Part shown: positions 25,601 to 36,100 of the stretch, piece after piece
Layout: every line of letters starts with the position of its first letter
Position numbering within the stretch: position 1 is the first letter of the stretch
Source of the DNA: Caenorhabditis elegans
Lineage: Eukaryota; Nematoda; Chromadorea; Rhabditida; Rhabditidae
Reading direction: 5' to 3'
Assembly: GCF_000002985.6 (NCBI RefSeq)
Contig: NC_003284.9
Span: forward strand, 5,952,001 to 6,016,000
DNA length: 64,000 bases
Notes under the pieces: model-generated
What the model was told of the DNA's origin: nothing
The model's input: the letters and a program-made list of their open reading frames with translations, nothing else
Databases searched by the model: none
Position numbers and translations under genes: made by a program

Positions 25601-25824
25601 TTGTTCGTTGAGTTTTTCAAAATGATCCTTCAAGAAGAGAACCGGGTTGTCGGGTTTGTGTATGCACAGAACAACTGGAAAAATCGTATTCTTACTTTCG
25701 TGTTATTATTTTGCTAGATTTTCAAAAACTCACCAATTGCTTCTTTGACAAGCTGCTGAATGTTGTGTCGTTGCACATAGGCCTGGCATTGTGCCAACTG
25801 ATCCTCTTCGTTTCCACCCGACAT
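19695..25824 (-). CDS. kin-2: cAMP-dependent protein kinase type I regulatory subunit KIN-2
   Basis: Eight exons join to 366 residues: 25824-25734, 25674-25592, 21204-20998, 20933-20820, 20773-20660, 20615-20501, 20434-20231 and 19867-19695. Exons 1-2 encode the dimerisation/docking domain ([20 protein letters not shown], then [16 protein letters not shown]), which pairs subunits and binds anchoring proteins. Exon 3 carries the inhibitor site RRTGIS (about residues 82-87). Gly in place of a phosphorylatable Ser makes it a pseudosubstrate, so this is a type I subunit. Two cyclic-nucleotide domains follow, each with a phosphate-binding cassette: [16 protein letters not shown] and [17 protein letters not shown]. 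The protein holds the PKA catalytic subunit inactive until cAMP binds. The frame stays open upstream of the ATG to an acceptor at 25839-25841, so an upstream exon could add residues (GDIVF before MSGG); otherwise this is a trans-splice site. One donor is GTGGCA (20659-20654), which is unusual. Confidence 0.95.
21580..21600 (-). CDS. kin-2: Candidate kin-2 micro first exon (MELNMYR)
   Basis: A 21-bp exon, ATG to CGG, is followed by a perfect GTGAGT donor and ends in phase 0, as needed to join kin-2 exon 3 at 21204. It would give a regulatory subunit without the dimerisation/docking domain but with the pseudosubstrate site and both cAMP domains. The region just upstream is less AT-rich and could be an internal promoter. 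It is short enough to arise by chance. Confidence 0.45.
22184..22261 (-). CDS. kin-2: Candidate kin-2 alternative first exon with N-myristoylation signal
   Basis: An ATG at 22261 opens 26 codons starting [13 protein letters not shown] and ending in KTPKPK, then the donor GTGATA in phase 0, matching kin-2 exon 3 at 21204. The start fits the N-myristoyltransferase consensus (Gly2, small residue Ser6, basic residues at 8 and 9). The exon has a polybasic character throughout, a common membrane-holding partner of myristate. The product would keep the RRTGIS inhibitor site and both cAMP domains but replace the dimerisation/docking domain. The sequence shows frame, donor and phase; membrane targeting is inference. 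Confidence 0.65.
24082..24104. repeat. (TA)n dinucleotide repeat
   Basis: About 11 uninterrupted TA units in the large kin-2 intron. Confidence 0.85.
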
Positions 25825-26094
25825 AAAAACAATGTCACCTGAATAATTGTTCATAATTTTCAGTCATTTCTTGTTTTAAACAAACAAAAGAGACAAAAAT
25901 GCGAGAAAAATAGCAGAAAACACACGTTTGAAATGAGATGAAAACTTGGTGGGGAAGGTAACAGACTTTTGACGGGGGATGCCGCGGAAAAGAGCGAGAT
26001 GAGCGGTTACCGAATGAATGCTGATACACCCGCCAGTGTACAACATTTTGGAAAATCTTGGCACACAGCCTTCCCAGTAGATCAAAGCAGAATT

Positions 26095-26232
26095 GAGCAG
26101 CAAAAAAAGGAAGAAAAAGTGGAGAAGAAGGAAAAAACAGAGAGGAGGAGCAAGAAAAGAAAATTGATACCCAAACTTGGTTGAGCGAGAGAACGAGAAA
26201 AGAGAGAAAAGAAAAAGAGAAAAAGAGAAAAA
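26095..26232 (+). repeat. Purine-rich (GA/AAG) tract upstream of kin-2
   Basis: Nearly pure A/G over about 135 bp, made of irregular GAGAA and AAGG units, about 270-410 bp upstream of the kin-2 start codon. Confidence 0.7.
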
Positions 26233-29200
26233 TCAGATAATTGATTTGTTGAAATTTGAAGACAAGTTCAGTTCATCACTTTGATCACACAGATGGTCGG
26301 AAAGTAAATATGATGATTGATGGTGATAATTAGCAGAATGAAAAACGTCGTCGCGCAAGTACTGAGACCGGAAACTATAATTTAAAGATAAAGGGAATTT
26401 CCTCTTTTGATAGGAGATCAACGGTTACAATATGTCGCGGAAACGGACGAATTTGATTTGAGATTTTTTTGTTTAATTCATATAGAGTTACAAGCAGCTA
26501 CAAATGTATAGAAATAATTTTGATGTATACGGTTTTGAATTGTTTGCATGTATAGACTCGAAATGTACTCAAATGAACTTCTCAAAAAATAAATAAGCTA
26601 TTCCGTTCGAGGGGGCGTTTAAAATTTGGGAAACACTTTTCTGCGTTGCAAATTAACTGCATTAAAGTATCATTTGTATTGCATATTTTTATAATTTATC
26701 TCACGTTTTTTTGTTAATAAGGGTGCATTTAAAGTTGATAGGTTACCAAACATAATTGAAATTCAGTACTTATCGGCTTTTAACACACTTGAATCAACTA
26801 AATAATGTGAACCAAACAATCAATAAAAATGATAATTCCATTAAAAAATATATATATAATTTTCATTCTCTGCAACTTGGAAACTTTAGCAAAACTGGTG
26901 AATCTATCAATTGTTGGTCTTTTTTGAATTTCGAATGCTAATTCGAGCCCATTTTAAGTACAAGCAAAAAACAGCAATTATTTGTTGTTCAAACCCTATT
27001 TTTTAGAAAATGCATTTAATACCTACGAATGCTAACTTTTCTCTCGCCTCTTCCCCCTCCCTATGCGGTTTCTAGGCGGGTTTGTAAACCTTTTTGCATG
27101 CGAGAGAAACAAGTGATGATAATAAACTAAACTAAACGTTCAGAAATCAATATCACAATGTGAAAATGTGAAAATGACCTATCGATGAAATCGAGGGTGT
27201 CTTCATGTTATCGCCCAATTACAACGGGGCATTTCCCCTCGGACTCTTGCTCTACACCACCCGTGGCCTTTGGTCTTTGGCATATGACGTAAATTGAAAT
27301 AGGAACAGGGAGAACTGAACAATATTTTTTATCCTATTGCATGCTGGTAATCAAGTTAGCATACCAGCCGACTCTCAGCTTATCTTTAATCCATATAGGC
27401 TAATCTGTCGGATTTTTGGTACAAAAATGTAAAAGTTTTGTTGGATAAAAAGCAACGTTTCTATATTATACGGAACGCATCAAACGGGACAAAAAACTGA
27501 GAAATCGCGAAAAAGCAAAGCAAAAAGGAGAAGGAGCCCTATGAATCATGGAAGAAGCGTGAGGAGACAGAGGCAGGGACAACGACAACGACGACGCCCG
27601 GGGAAATTGTTTTTTTTTTTCGGCGTCTTCTTCGTGGAGCGCCCACCCGTTTTTTAGGTCTCAGGAGACCCTCTGCCTGTGACAGAAAAGAGGAATGTTT
27701 GAATTAGGTAGTTTTATAAGAAACCGCCCAGCGCCCATAAATTCTTTCTTTTAATCACTTCTCAATCAAAAACTCTCAATGTCAAAATCGTTATAAAAAT
27801 TATTTTTCTAATCAATCTTCTAATTTCCAAATTACTATAATAAATTTTGTTTGATTTTATGATGGATACGTCTTGGAAAAAAGTATTGTGAAGATAAATA
27901 CAACCCGCATGACATTATTACAGAAAAAAAACGTATAGTGTGTTGTGAATGTGAGTCATGTTGTTGTATTGATACAACTTTACAACAAAAACTGTTATTC
28001 AGAAATATAATTTTTTTCGGGCTTTTATTTTTGGAAAAATCAAGAAGTCTTGCAAAAATACATTTTTTAAATGATATATCTCACAAAAACATTTTTAGGT
28101 GGAGTACAGACAGTGGGGAGATAAAAAATGAAACAATTTAAAATCAATAACGCTAAAATGACTAAATATCATAATAAAATATATTTAAAAATAAACCTTT
28201 GCAAGTTTTTTTCGAGTCAAAAAGCAGTGGAATCTTTTGCCCCACTTTTAATTATTATAATAATATCTTTTAAAAATCTCAGTGATTTCTTCGTAATATA
28301 TAGTTTTAATGTTTTTGCCATAATTAAAACGGTACTTGTGTATTATTTCCCCTCATTGTTTTGAACCACTTTGTATCAAAATGAATGAATAAACAGAAGT
28401 GTAATTAATTTTAAAAATGAGAGGAAATAATTTCAAAATTTTTAGAAAGGTTGTATTTTACATTTGAATACAAAAACAAACAGTCTAATATAGAATATTA
28501 CGTGAGCACAGAGAACATGGATCATAATTAGCAACGATTTCACTTGACAACTTGTACCCCGAGACTGCTACATATTTAAAAATGATCGTATTATCTATGT
28601 AGACCGAACAAAAACAACGCAGAAAAAAAAACGGAAATCGATTCGAATTCACACTGCAGACTTTGCGACAGACTTTATGCGTGCGGGGTCTCGAGTAACC
28701 CTCTTCATCTCTCTGCGGGTTTCTGACGTTGCCCAAAAAATTTTGCATATTTTATGAACTGCTGCTGGCTTGCATTGCCACTGGCTACACCTACATGTTA
28801 GATTGAACAAAAAATGTGACGGTTTGCAGAACTATATGGTATGTATTGCGGGAAGAAAATGAGTGCCAGAGTGTCAGAATAAAGCAAGAATAAGGAAATG
28901 GAAGGAAATGGATTGTTGAGAAAATAGGGCTCCACGTTCCCACAGTGCGTGCGTCACAACTTTTATATTTTTTATTCGGTTTCTTCGTTTCATGACACAG
29001 TTAAGTATTTGGAATACCTAGAAAACTTTGACTAAACTGACTGAACCCGGAAAACCGACCTGTTTGCTTGCTGCTCACATTTTGAAGCGTACAAAGTACG
29101 CAATAATAAAACAAATAGATCGATCGAGGAAATTTAAAACTGAATGATTGTCTTGAAAATGGAGAAACGGAAAAATAAGGAGGATTGATATACACATCGA

Positions 29201-29865
29201 AATTGCTGCTATTTTGTGTCCTTTAGAAGAAATGGGAGCCTGTCAGGCGTTATTGCTCCTAGTTAGAGAAATATTGGCAGCGATTTTCGCCGAGGCACAC
29301 TACCAACAACAACATGAAATGTAGCCCTCTCCCCGCATACGGTTTCTCCTTTTTTTTTCGTTCGAACACAGCTCAAATTACGATACCAATAAATCGTTAT
29401 GAGATAATGCGAATTTTTGTGTTGATAGGGTGGATAGAGTAGAAGATCAGGTTTGGAAATGAAATTGCAAGACCATTAAACAACTTTCATCTCATTCTCT
29501 ATTTTTTATGATTATGTGGTCTTGGAAAATGAACGAATTTAACCAGATGACCCGTCGACGCCTAAACTTTATTGCGCTGCAAAGTAATTGGTGAATTTTC
29601 TAATGCGATATGACGACGTCATGAGTTAAATTATTACATGACATAAACTAACATTATAATGGTAACCGGAAACTACAATCGATCAAATGTGAGCTCTGTT
29701 AAAAACAAACAGTGAGAGCCTAGTATGTCCAGAAGGCAAAAAGCGAAGAAGAATAAAAAACCGAAGACGACGAAATTGAAGGAAAAGAAGAGAAAAAAAA
29801 TACTACTGCTAGCAGCTCATCGTTTAGGGAGCGACTAGTTTTGGGCTGGAAAAGGAATTGAAAAC

Positions 29866-29930
29866 GAAGCTCTCTTTTCTCTTTTCCTTCTTTTCCTCCT
29901 TCTTCTTTTTTCTTCTCCGTCTTCTTCCGC
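29866..29930 (+). repeat. Pyrimidine-rich (CTT) tract
   Basis: C/T-rich stretch of irregular TTCTTCC units with few purines, in the kin-2/klp-13 intergenic region. Confidence 0.6.
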
Positions 29931-30239
29931 TTTGCCTATTCTGCTGCTCCTCGCCTGCTCATTTTGCATGATGTAAGCAAATCGAAGATGTGAGCGCCTC
30001 CTAGCAGTTTTGCTACTATTTCTTTCCCCGGAGCACGTCAAAGACACTCTTTTTCAGTCACTTTGAGAAAATTGTAAAATGCGCAAGAATGAAAGCTTTA
30101 CTTAAAGTTTTTCACAGTCTGGAATTAAACTGAAAATTTTTAAAAATGCACTATTTTGAAAAAATTGAATTTTCGAAATAAAATTTATCTACTTGTCAGC
30201 AAACTTGTTTCAAAATATCTATCGCTACGAAATTTTATT

Positions 30240-30560
30240 TTTATATTAAAAGTGCAGTACAACAAGTGGGGGAATTAAAAACCATTTATATTGTGTTAAA
30301 ATGAGCCAATATCATCTTTAACTGTTGAAAAATTTTTAGAAATTGTTTTTCTTTCGAGTCAATAAGCGGTGATAACTTTTTGCGTCTCAAGATTGCGTCT
30401 CTTTTCGAGAAATCAGAAACACCATCGCATATCCGAACCTCTACAATGTTGAAAATATAATAATTCCGACAAACAGATTATAGTTAAGCGTTTTTTTTTT
30501 TCGGGAGTTCTACGGTAATATTTTGGCAATTTGGCACTGTCTATTAACACTTCTGGAATT
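30240..30560 (-). repeat. Dispersed MITE-like repeat copy
   Basis: Shares an ordered series of words with 400-720: AATAAGCGGTGATAAC versus AAAAGCGGTGACAAC, CTTTTCGAGAAAT versus CTCTTCGAGAAAT, and CTACAATGTTG. The family is shared with the copies near 31640, 37240 and 62690. No coding capacity is seen. Confidence 0.5.
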
Positions 30561-31639
30561 TTATAGATTTTGAAACTATAGTAAAACTAAAAAATTTGAT
30601 TGAAAAAAAACGTGTTCAAAAAAACTTCACCGAGAAAAAAGACTAAAAAGTCGTATTTCTCTCTCTTCAGATTTCTCTTCAGATGTTTTTTTATGGGCCA
30701 TTTGTTCAACTTGAGAATTGGAGAGTTGAAAACTCAAGAAAAAAATATATATATACAACAAGTGACGTTTCCCACTCTGTGTCTCCATCTGCAGCCCATA
30801 AAAAAAGAAAGAAATATTTTTTTTTTTTCGAAAAAAAGCAGTGAAGAAAAAAGGTTTTGTTAAGATGGAAGAGAAATGACGTAACGCCGGGTTCCACAAC
30901 CATAGATTTGCGTGTCTACGGGGATTTTGAGAAAGGGACGAGCAAACCGAAGAACCGAAAAACTGACGGAAGTAACCAAAAAGCAAAAGAAAAGAAAAAA
31001 GAAAAAGAAGAAGCTGAGGACCCAGCTGGTCGGACTCATGTGACACTGTTTGTCGTTCATAAGAAGCGGGTATTCTATTGAGTTACGGATGTTCTGCGTC
31101 ATAGCTCTGAGAGCTCTCAAGACAAATTTGATTATGTGACCGTTTGCAAAAATTATGTGAATGCTAAGGATTTTTTTGGTCTAATGAAAATTTCTGGAAG
31201 AGAGAAATTCATAATATTACTGTACTTATGAATTTTGAATTACTAATGACTTTTTTGGTGAACATTTTTTTCAACTAATCATTTTGCATATTGTTTCAAT
31301 TTTTGTTGTTCGGTGTTTGATAACTATATATCTGCGTACTGAAAAGGGCAGAAAATGGAGCAGAAGGCAGAAAAAGATGATGTTCGTCTCAAAAGAAAAT
31401 TCTCTTACACTACTAAACTCGATTACCGAACAGCCATTTGGGACACCGAACGTCAAATTCAATTATACATTCTATAAAAAAAGAAACACAGCTCAAGGAG
31501 CCGCAGAAGGCGACATGCGCGCATTTTCTATAAATTGGATTCAACCTTCGGTTAGATAGTAAATCTTGGAAAAAAATCTTCGAGCTACCTCGGAATTGGG
31601 GAAAGGGATTGGGGAATAGTATAAAGTAAAAAAAGTTTA

Positions 31640-31960
31640 AGGTGAAGTAAGGTCAGTGGGGATATTCTTAAAAATCATTTCTATAGTGGTAAAATGAGCA
31701 AATGTCAAAATAGACCTTTTCAAAAAGTTTTGGAACTTTTTTATTTCGATTCAAAAATTTTTGAATATTCAGTTTTCACAAATTTTTTTGGAAGTCGTCG
31801 ATCGGAAATATTTGTTTTCATGTTTAATCACGTTTAATATATTCATACATCAACTTCGCAGCAGTTAATACATGCGACATTGTTTCAGATTTCTTGAAAA
31901 GTTAAAAAATATTTTTTAGCATTTTCCCACCTAGCTTTAAATGAAAACTTTCATAAACTA
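31640..31960 (-). repeat. Dispersed MITE-like repeat copy
   Basis: Begins GTCAGTGGGGATATTC, then a GGTAAAATGAGCAAAT terminus like the other copies, and an AT-rich body ending near 31960. Diverged and non-coding. Confidence 0.4.
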
Positions 31961-32905
31961 TGTGGCTACTCATTTGCTATCTTTAGAATTTAAAACTTTT
32001 TGTTATAAAACGACAATAATTTGTATTTTTCTTCAAATATCCAAAAGAAAACAAAAACAAATTTTCCAGTCTTCAAAAAGTCGCTGTCGATCTACCTAAC
32101 TTCCGACACAAGAATCTGAAGCTGGAACATTTTTTGTATAAGAACAACAATTTATTTGAACACTTAAAATATTTCTGGTAAAAAAACCTGGTAACTATGA
32201 AAATGTATTAGTATCTTTCAATAATTTAAATAATTTTTTTCTGAGTTATTCCTCACTTTTTTTGTCCAACCAGTTGTTATGACCCCTTTTAGGCATAAAA
32301 ACTCTAATCCTTTATACTCAAAACCGGATGAGTAGCGAAAATGAGATAAATAACAAAACATGGTTTTGCATTACTTTTTTTCAATTTCCGAATTGTCAAT
32401 GCACGTGATAATTGCAACAGATATACTGATTTTTATTTTGCATTCCGCAATTTTTTAAAAAAGTAAATTTCAATTTTCAATTAATAAAGCAAACGACATA
32501 CCGTTATTTTCAGAAAAAATAAAATATGGGAGGCAAGAGAATGATACTACTGTACTTTTATTTCTCAAAACATGACCATTGATGGTGAAAGGCAAGAGAG
32601 CCGAACCTTCATTGAGTATTCTAATATTGCAAAACGAGATATCACACAAAATGAAGAGAGTTAGAGACACTCCCAACCCGTGTGTCTACTTCATCTTTCC
32701 CCTCGCAATCTCTCTTGTTTGTCTCTTTTTCTCTTCTCTTCACCACCCTTATACTCCCGCCGGCGGCGGAACACGCGGCGCGGCTTCGCAGTGCCTGCTT
32801 GCCTGCGAATCAAACGATAAACCGCGGCAATTCAAATGCGGCCGAAAAATTCGGGACAAACTATAGGAAGGCGAATTTGAGTGGAAGAGAAGCCGTCGGC
32901 GGCGC

Positions 32906-32918
32906 GTTGCCAGGTGAC
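32906..32918 (+). promoter_or_regulatory. klp-13: X-box-like (RFX/DAF-19) site upstream of klp-13
   Basis: GTTGCC and GGTGAC half-sites are separated by one base. Both match the X-box half-site consensus (RYYNYY and RRNRAC). The site lies 274-286 bp upstream of the klp-13 start codon, in a GC-rich stretch. The usual C. elegans spacer is two bases, so this is an imperfect site. Confidence 0.4.
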
Positions 32919-33191
32919 CGGCCGAGTTATTAAGGGCGAGCGCGAGACTGCGCCGAATTTATATGGAGAGCAGATATAGAAAAAGAATGAAAAACTAAGA
33001 GTGTAGCGATTTTGGAGACGAGCCGTCGAATGCATTTTGTGGTTTTACCAAAAAGAAAGTGCGATTGAAGGTTTCGCCTTCTGAGTGTCGCCCGCCTTCA
33101 CCTCAAATTGCAGTCAAGGTAGAAGCCATCGGGGCTCTGTCCGAGACATGTACAACTGCTCACTATTATTGTACTCTTGTTAATATATATT

Positions 33192-36100
33192 ATGGCAATG
33201 CAAAAACAGCAGCTCACGGTACGTGGTTTTGATTTTGAAAAGTAGAAAGGCAATTTGTAATGCTGGTCAGAAATAAATACAAAAAATTTGAAAACTGAAG
33301 CAGTTTTGTGAGACCGTGAATATATGAAAATTTGGAAAGTTCATTCCATAGAGAAGTATTTTTAATGTTAGTTTGTTTTTGCAATAATGCATATTTAATG
33401 ACGAAAATTTTTTAAAAATAAATTCAAAACCTCTAGACTTAGAATTCTCATATAATGAAACAAATAAAATTTAATTATAAATTCTTCTAAAAAATTTACA
33501 AAAATTTGGAAAATCACGTTTGGTTTTTAAGCTTTCATATAAAAACTTTAAATGGTGGAGTGCGACCATTGAAAAATTTTATAAAAAATCGTTCCTACTG
33601 AAATCACAAAATAGCATAATAAAACGCTCCAAAAAAAACCGCATATGTTTTATTTCGAGATGAAAAGTGATGAAAACAAATAAAACAATTTAACATTTTC
33701 AATAACTTTTTGGATAAATATTATTATGATGTTGTTCATATAAGCACGCTAGTAACTTTTTAAAATAATTTACTATTTGACCGCGCCATAAAATAACCAA
33801 ACTTTGTAGAGTTTTTCTACTTTGTCCTTCAAAGTCACTTTGTTTGCAAAGTTGGCAAAAATCAAAAGCGGTAAAAAATTTCAGCAATTCTTATCTTCTT
33901 ATCTTATCACTATCAAACTTTATCAATTCGTGTGTCGTATCCGGCTCAAATTTGCAACAAACTTTACCCACTTTGATTCCTAGCATAATTTTTTTTTCCT
34001 GGGGAATGTGTGCTAGTCGGGTTGTCATTAGCAATGTAACATGTGTCTAGAATATCTGAACGCAACAATATCAAACGACGAAAATACGAACATTGTGACT
34101 AGAGCCGTGATTTGTTTCGCAATTCTTAAAAGTCAGACAAAGAGATGTTTTTGTTGAAAAAGAAAACAACAACGTCATTGAAAACAAAGCCAGAGATCTT
34201 TAGATGTCAAGGATTCCAAAAGTTGACGCTTTGAGATTATAAACCGTAAATGTTTTTTTTTGTAAAAAGCCCAGAGAAATTGAAAATCAGGAATTCGATT
34301 TCAATGAGACTGATGTAATTCGAAACTATCTAGTTTTTGTTTACTCTCCAACACAGAAATTTGGAAATTGGAATCTGTTTTTGACGAGTCATTGTATTTT
34401 TTTTCTTTTTGACTTCATTTCAGAGAACCTAAAATTTCTTCCCGCAATCACCAGGAAATGCCTTAGACATCTAATCACGTTAACCACTATTTTTGTTTTC
34501 GAGATTACAAGCCTTTTTTTTACTGCGCCACTATTTTCTTTTCCTATTTTCCAATCAACTTTTTTTTTTATAACTATGTGTACACATTATGTAAAGCTAC
34601 GAAAAACCAGAGCAATTTGTGGTCATCTATTGAAAAAGAAAACGTTTTTTTCTTGCTTCAGCCAAATTTTTTTCATGTTCGTAGGCAAAAGCATATATAC
34701 TTAAAGGTCGGAGTTGTACTAGTAGAGGACATAACGTTGTCAAAAAGAAAATGAGTGAAATTATTTATTGAACAGAAGTACTATGCATTGTTAAAGAGGA
34801 ATGTACGGTGCAATTTTAGAAAGAAAAATCTAGACAGATTCGAAACAGGAAATGATTCAACTAATTACTGTTTGAGGCAAAGGTTTAAAAAAATTATACA
34901 CCGTATAAATTTATAGTTTAGCAAATTACAGGTTGTGGTACGAGTACGGCCACTGAACTCTGGAGAAAAGTCTCGTAAAGCTTTTCAATGTGTGTTTCCA
35001 TTGGATAAAAAGGTACCTCGAACATCACTTTCAAAAAAATTGAATTTATTTTCTTTCAAGCGAGTACTACTTGTGGATCCCGAAAAGTTTGAAAACAACA
35101 TTCTCCGACAAAACCGACAACATGAACGAAAGTTCGAGTTTGATGCATCATTTGGAGCAACATCTAATCAGGTTTTGGGATAAGAATTCTTGAAATTGTG
35201 TACTTTGTTTTCTAGGAGGACGTGCACGAAACAACAACTGGTCCTATTATCGACTCAGTTGTTGAAGGGTTCAATGCCACTGTTTTTGCATATGGTGCTA
35301 CTGGGTCCGGCAAGACGTTTACTATGATTGGAACAAAAGACAGGCCAGGATTGATGACGTTGATGACAAAAACCTTGTATGAGAAATTGGATAATCAATA
35401 TCAAGTGTTGTTATCCTATATGGTGAGGATAGGGAATATTCAAAAAAAGTCATAAGCATTGGCTTTTATTTATAAATTCTATATATTCAAACAAACCATT
35501 TTTAAATTTCTAGACATGCCACATTTGAAAACATATGTTTCCATTAGGTTACGAAAAAAGAATTTCAAAACTCAACTCCATCTTCACACAATTCAACTTA
35601 AACTTAGTTAAAACCGTTAGGCCCTTTTGGTCATTCTTATTTAAAATTGTTTGTGAAGAACTATTAGATCGCAACTTTGATTGCTCATCTGTGAAAAAAC
35701 AAAGAGAAATAAGAAAAAGAAGAAAAACTACAGTAATTTAAATGTTCACAAAAAATCATAAAAATGAGTGATACTCGTGACGGGACCATTTCGCATACAC
35801 GTCCCTTAACAATACTCTACCGTTGTACACTTATTATTCAGGAAATCTACAACGAAATAATCAGAGATCTTCTAAATCCTAGTGGAGGCGACTTGGAACT
35901 ATTAGAAGATGAGCGTGGAAACATCCGAGTACCCGGTTTGTCCTCAGTAAAAGCACCAAATCTAACCCGAGTACGTGGTCAATTTTTCCGTGATTGAAAA
36001 ACGCAGAGAGCCGCTTTCAAGTGGCAATCTTGCGTTTCACAGCTTCACATTAATTCTCTTACAAATTTCCCGCATTTTGTAGATCATGCAAATATTGCAA

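Larger units (their letters stand above)
25842..33191. other. Divergent intergenic region between kin-2 and klp-13
   Basis: About 7.35 kb between two head-to-head genes. It contains purine-rich (26095-26232) and pyrimidine-rich (29866-29930) tracts, copies of the dispersed repeat (about 28085-28370, 30240-30560 and 31640-31960), and GC-richer islands at about 27040-27290, 27540-27680 and 32680-33130. The last adjoins the klp-13 start and is the likely klp-13 promoter. No exon chain was supported; many open frames here are composed of low-complexity Arg/Lys/Ser/Phe codons. Confidence 0.5.

Noticed and set aside
30627-31046. 139-codon minus-strand frame
   Set aside because: Dominated by Phe/Leu/Ser from poly-T stretches, with no splice context or domain.
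32682-32933. 83-codon frame with a hydrophobic start just upstream of klp-13
   Set aside because: The hydrophobic part is translation of a CTCTT-rich promoter tract; no donor leads to the klp-13 exons in phase.
34381-34704. 107-codon plus-strand frame
   Set aside because: Lies inside the first intron of klp-13 and is made of T-rich low-complexity codons.
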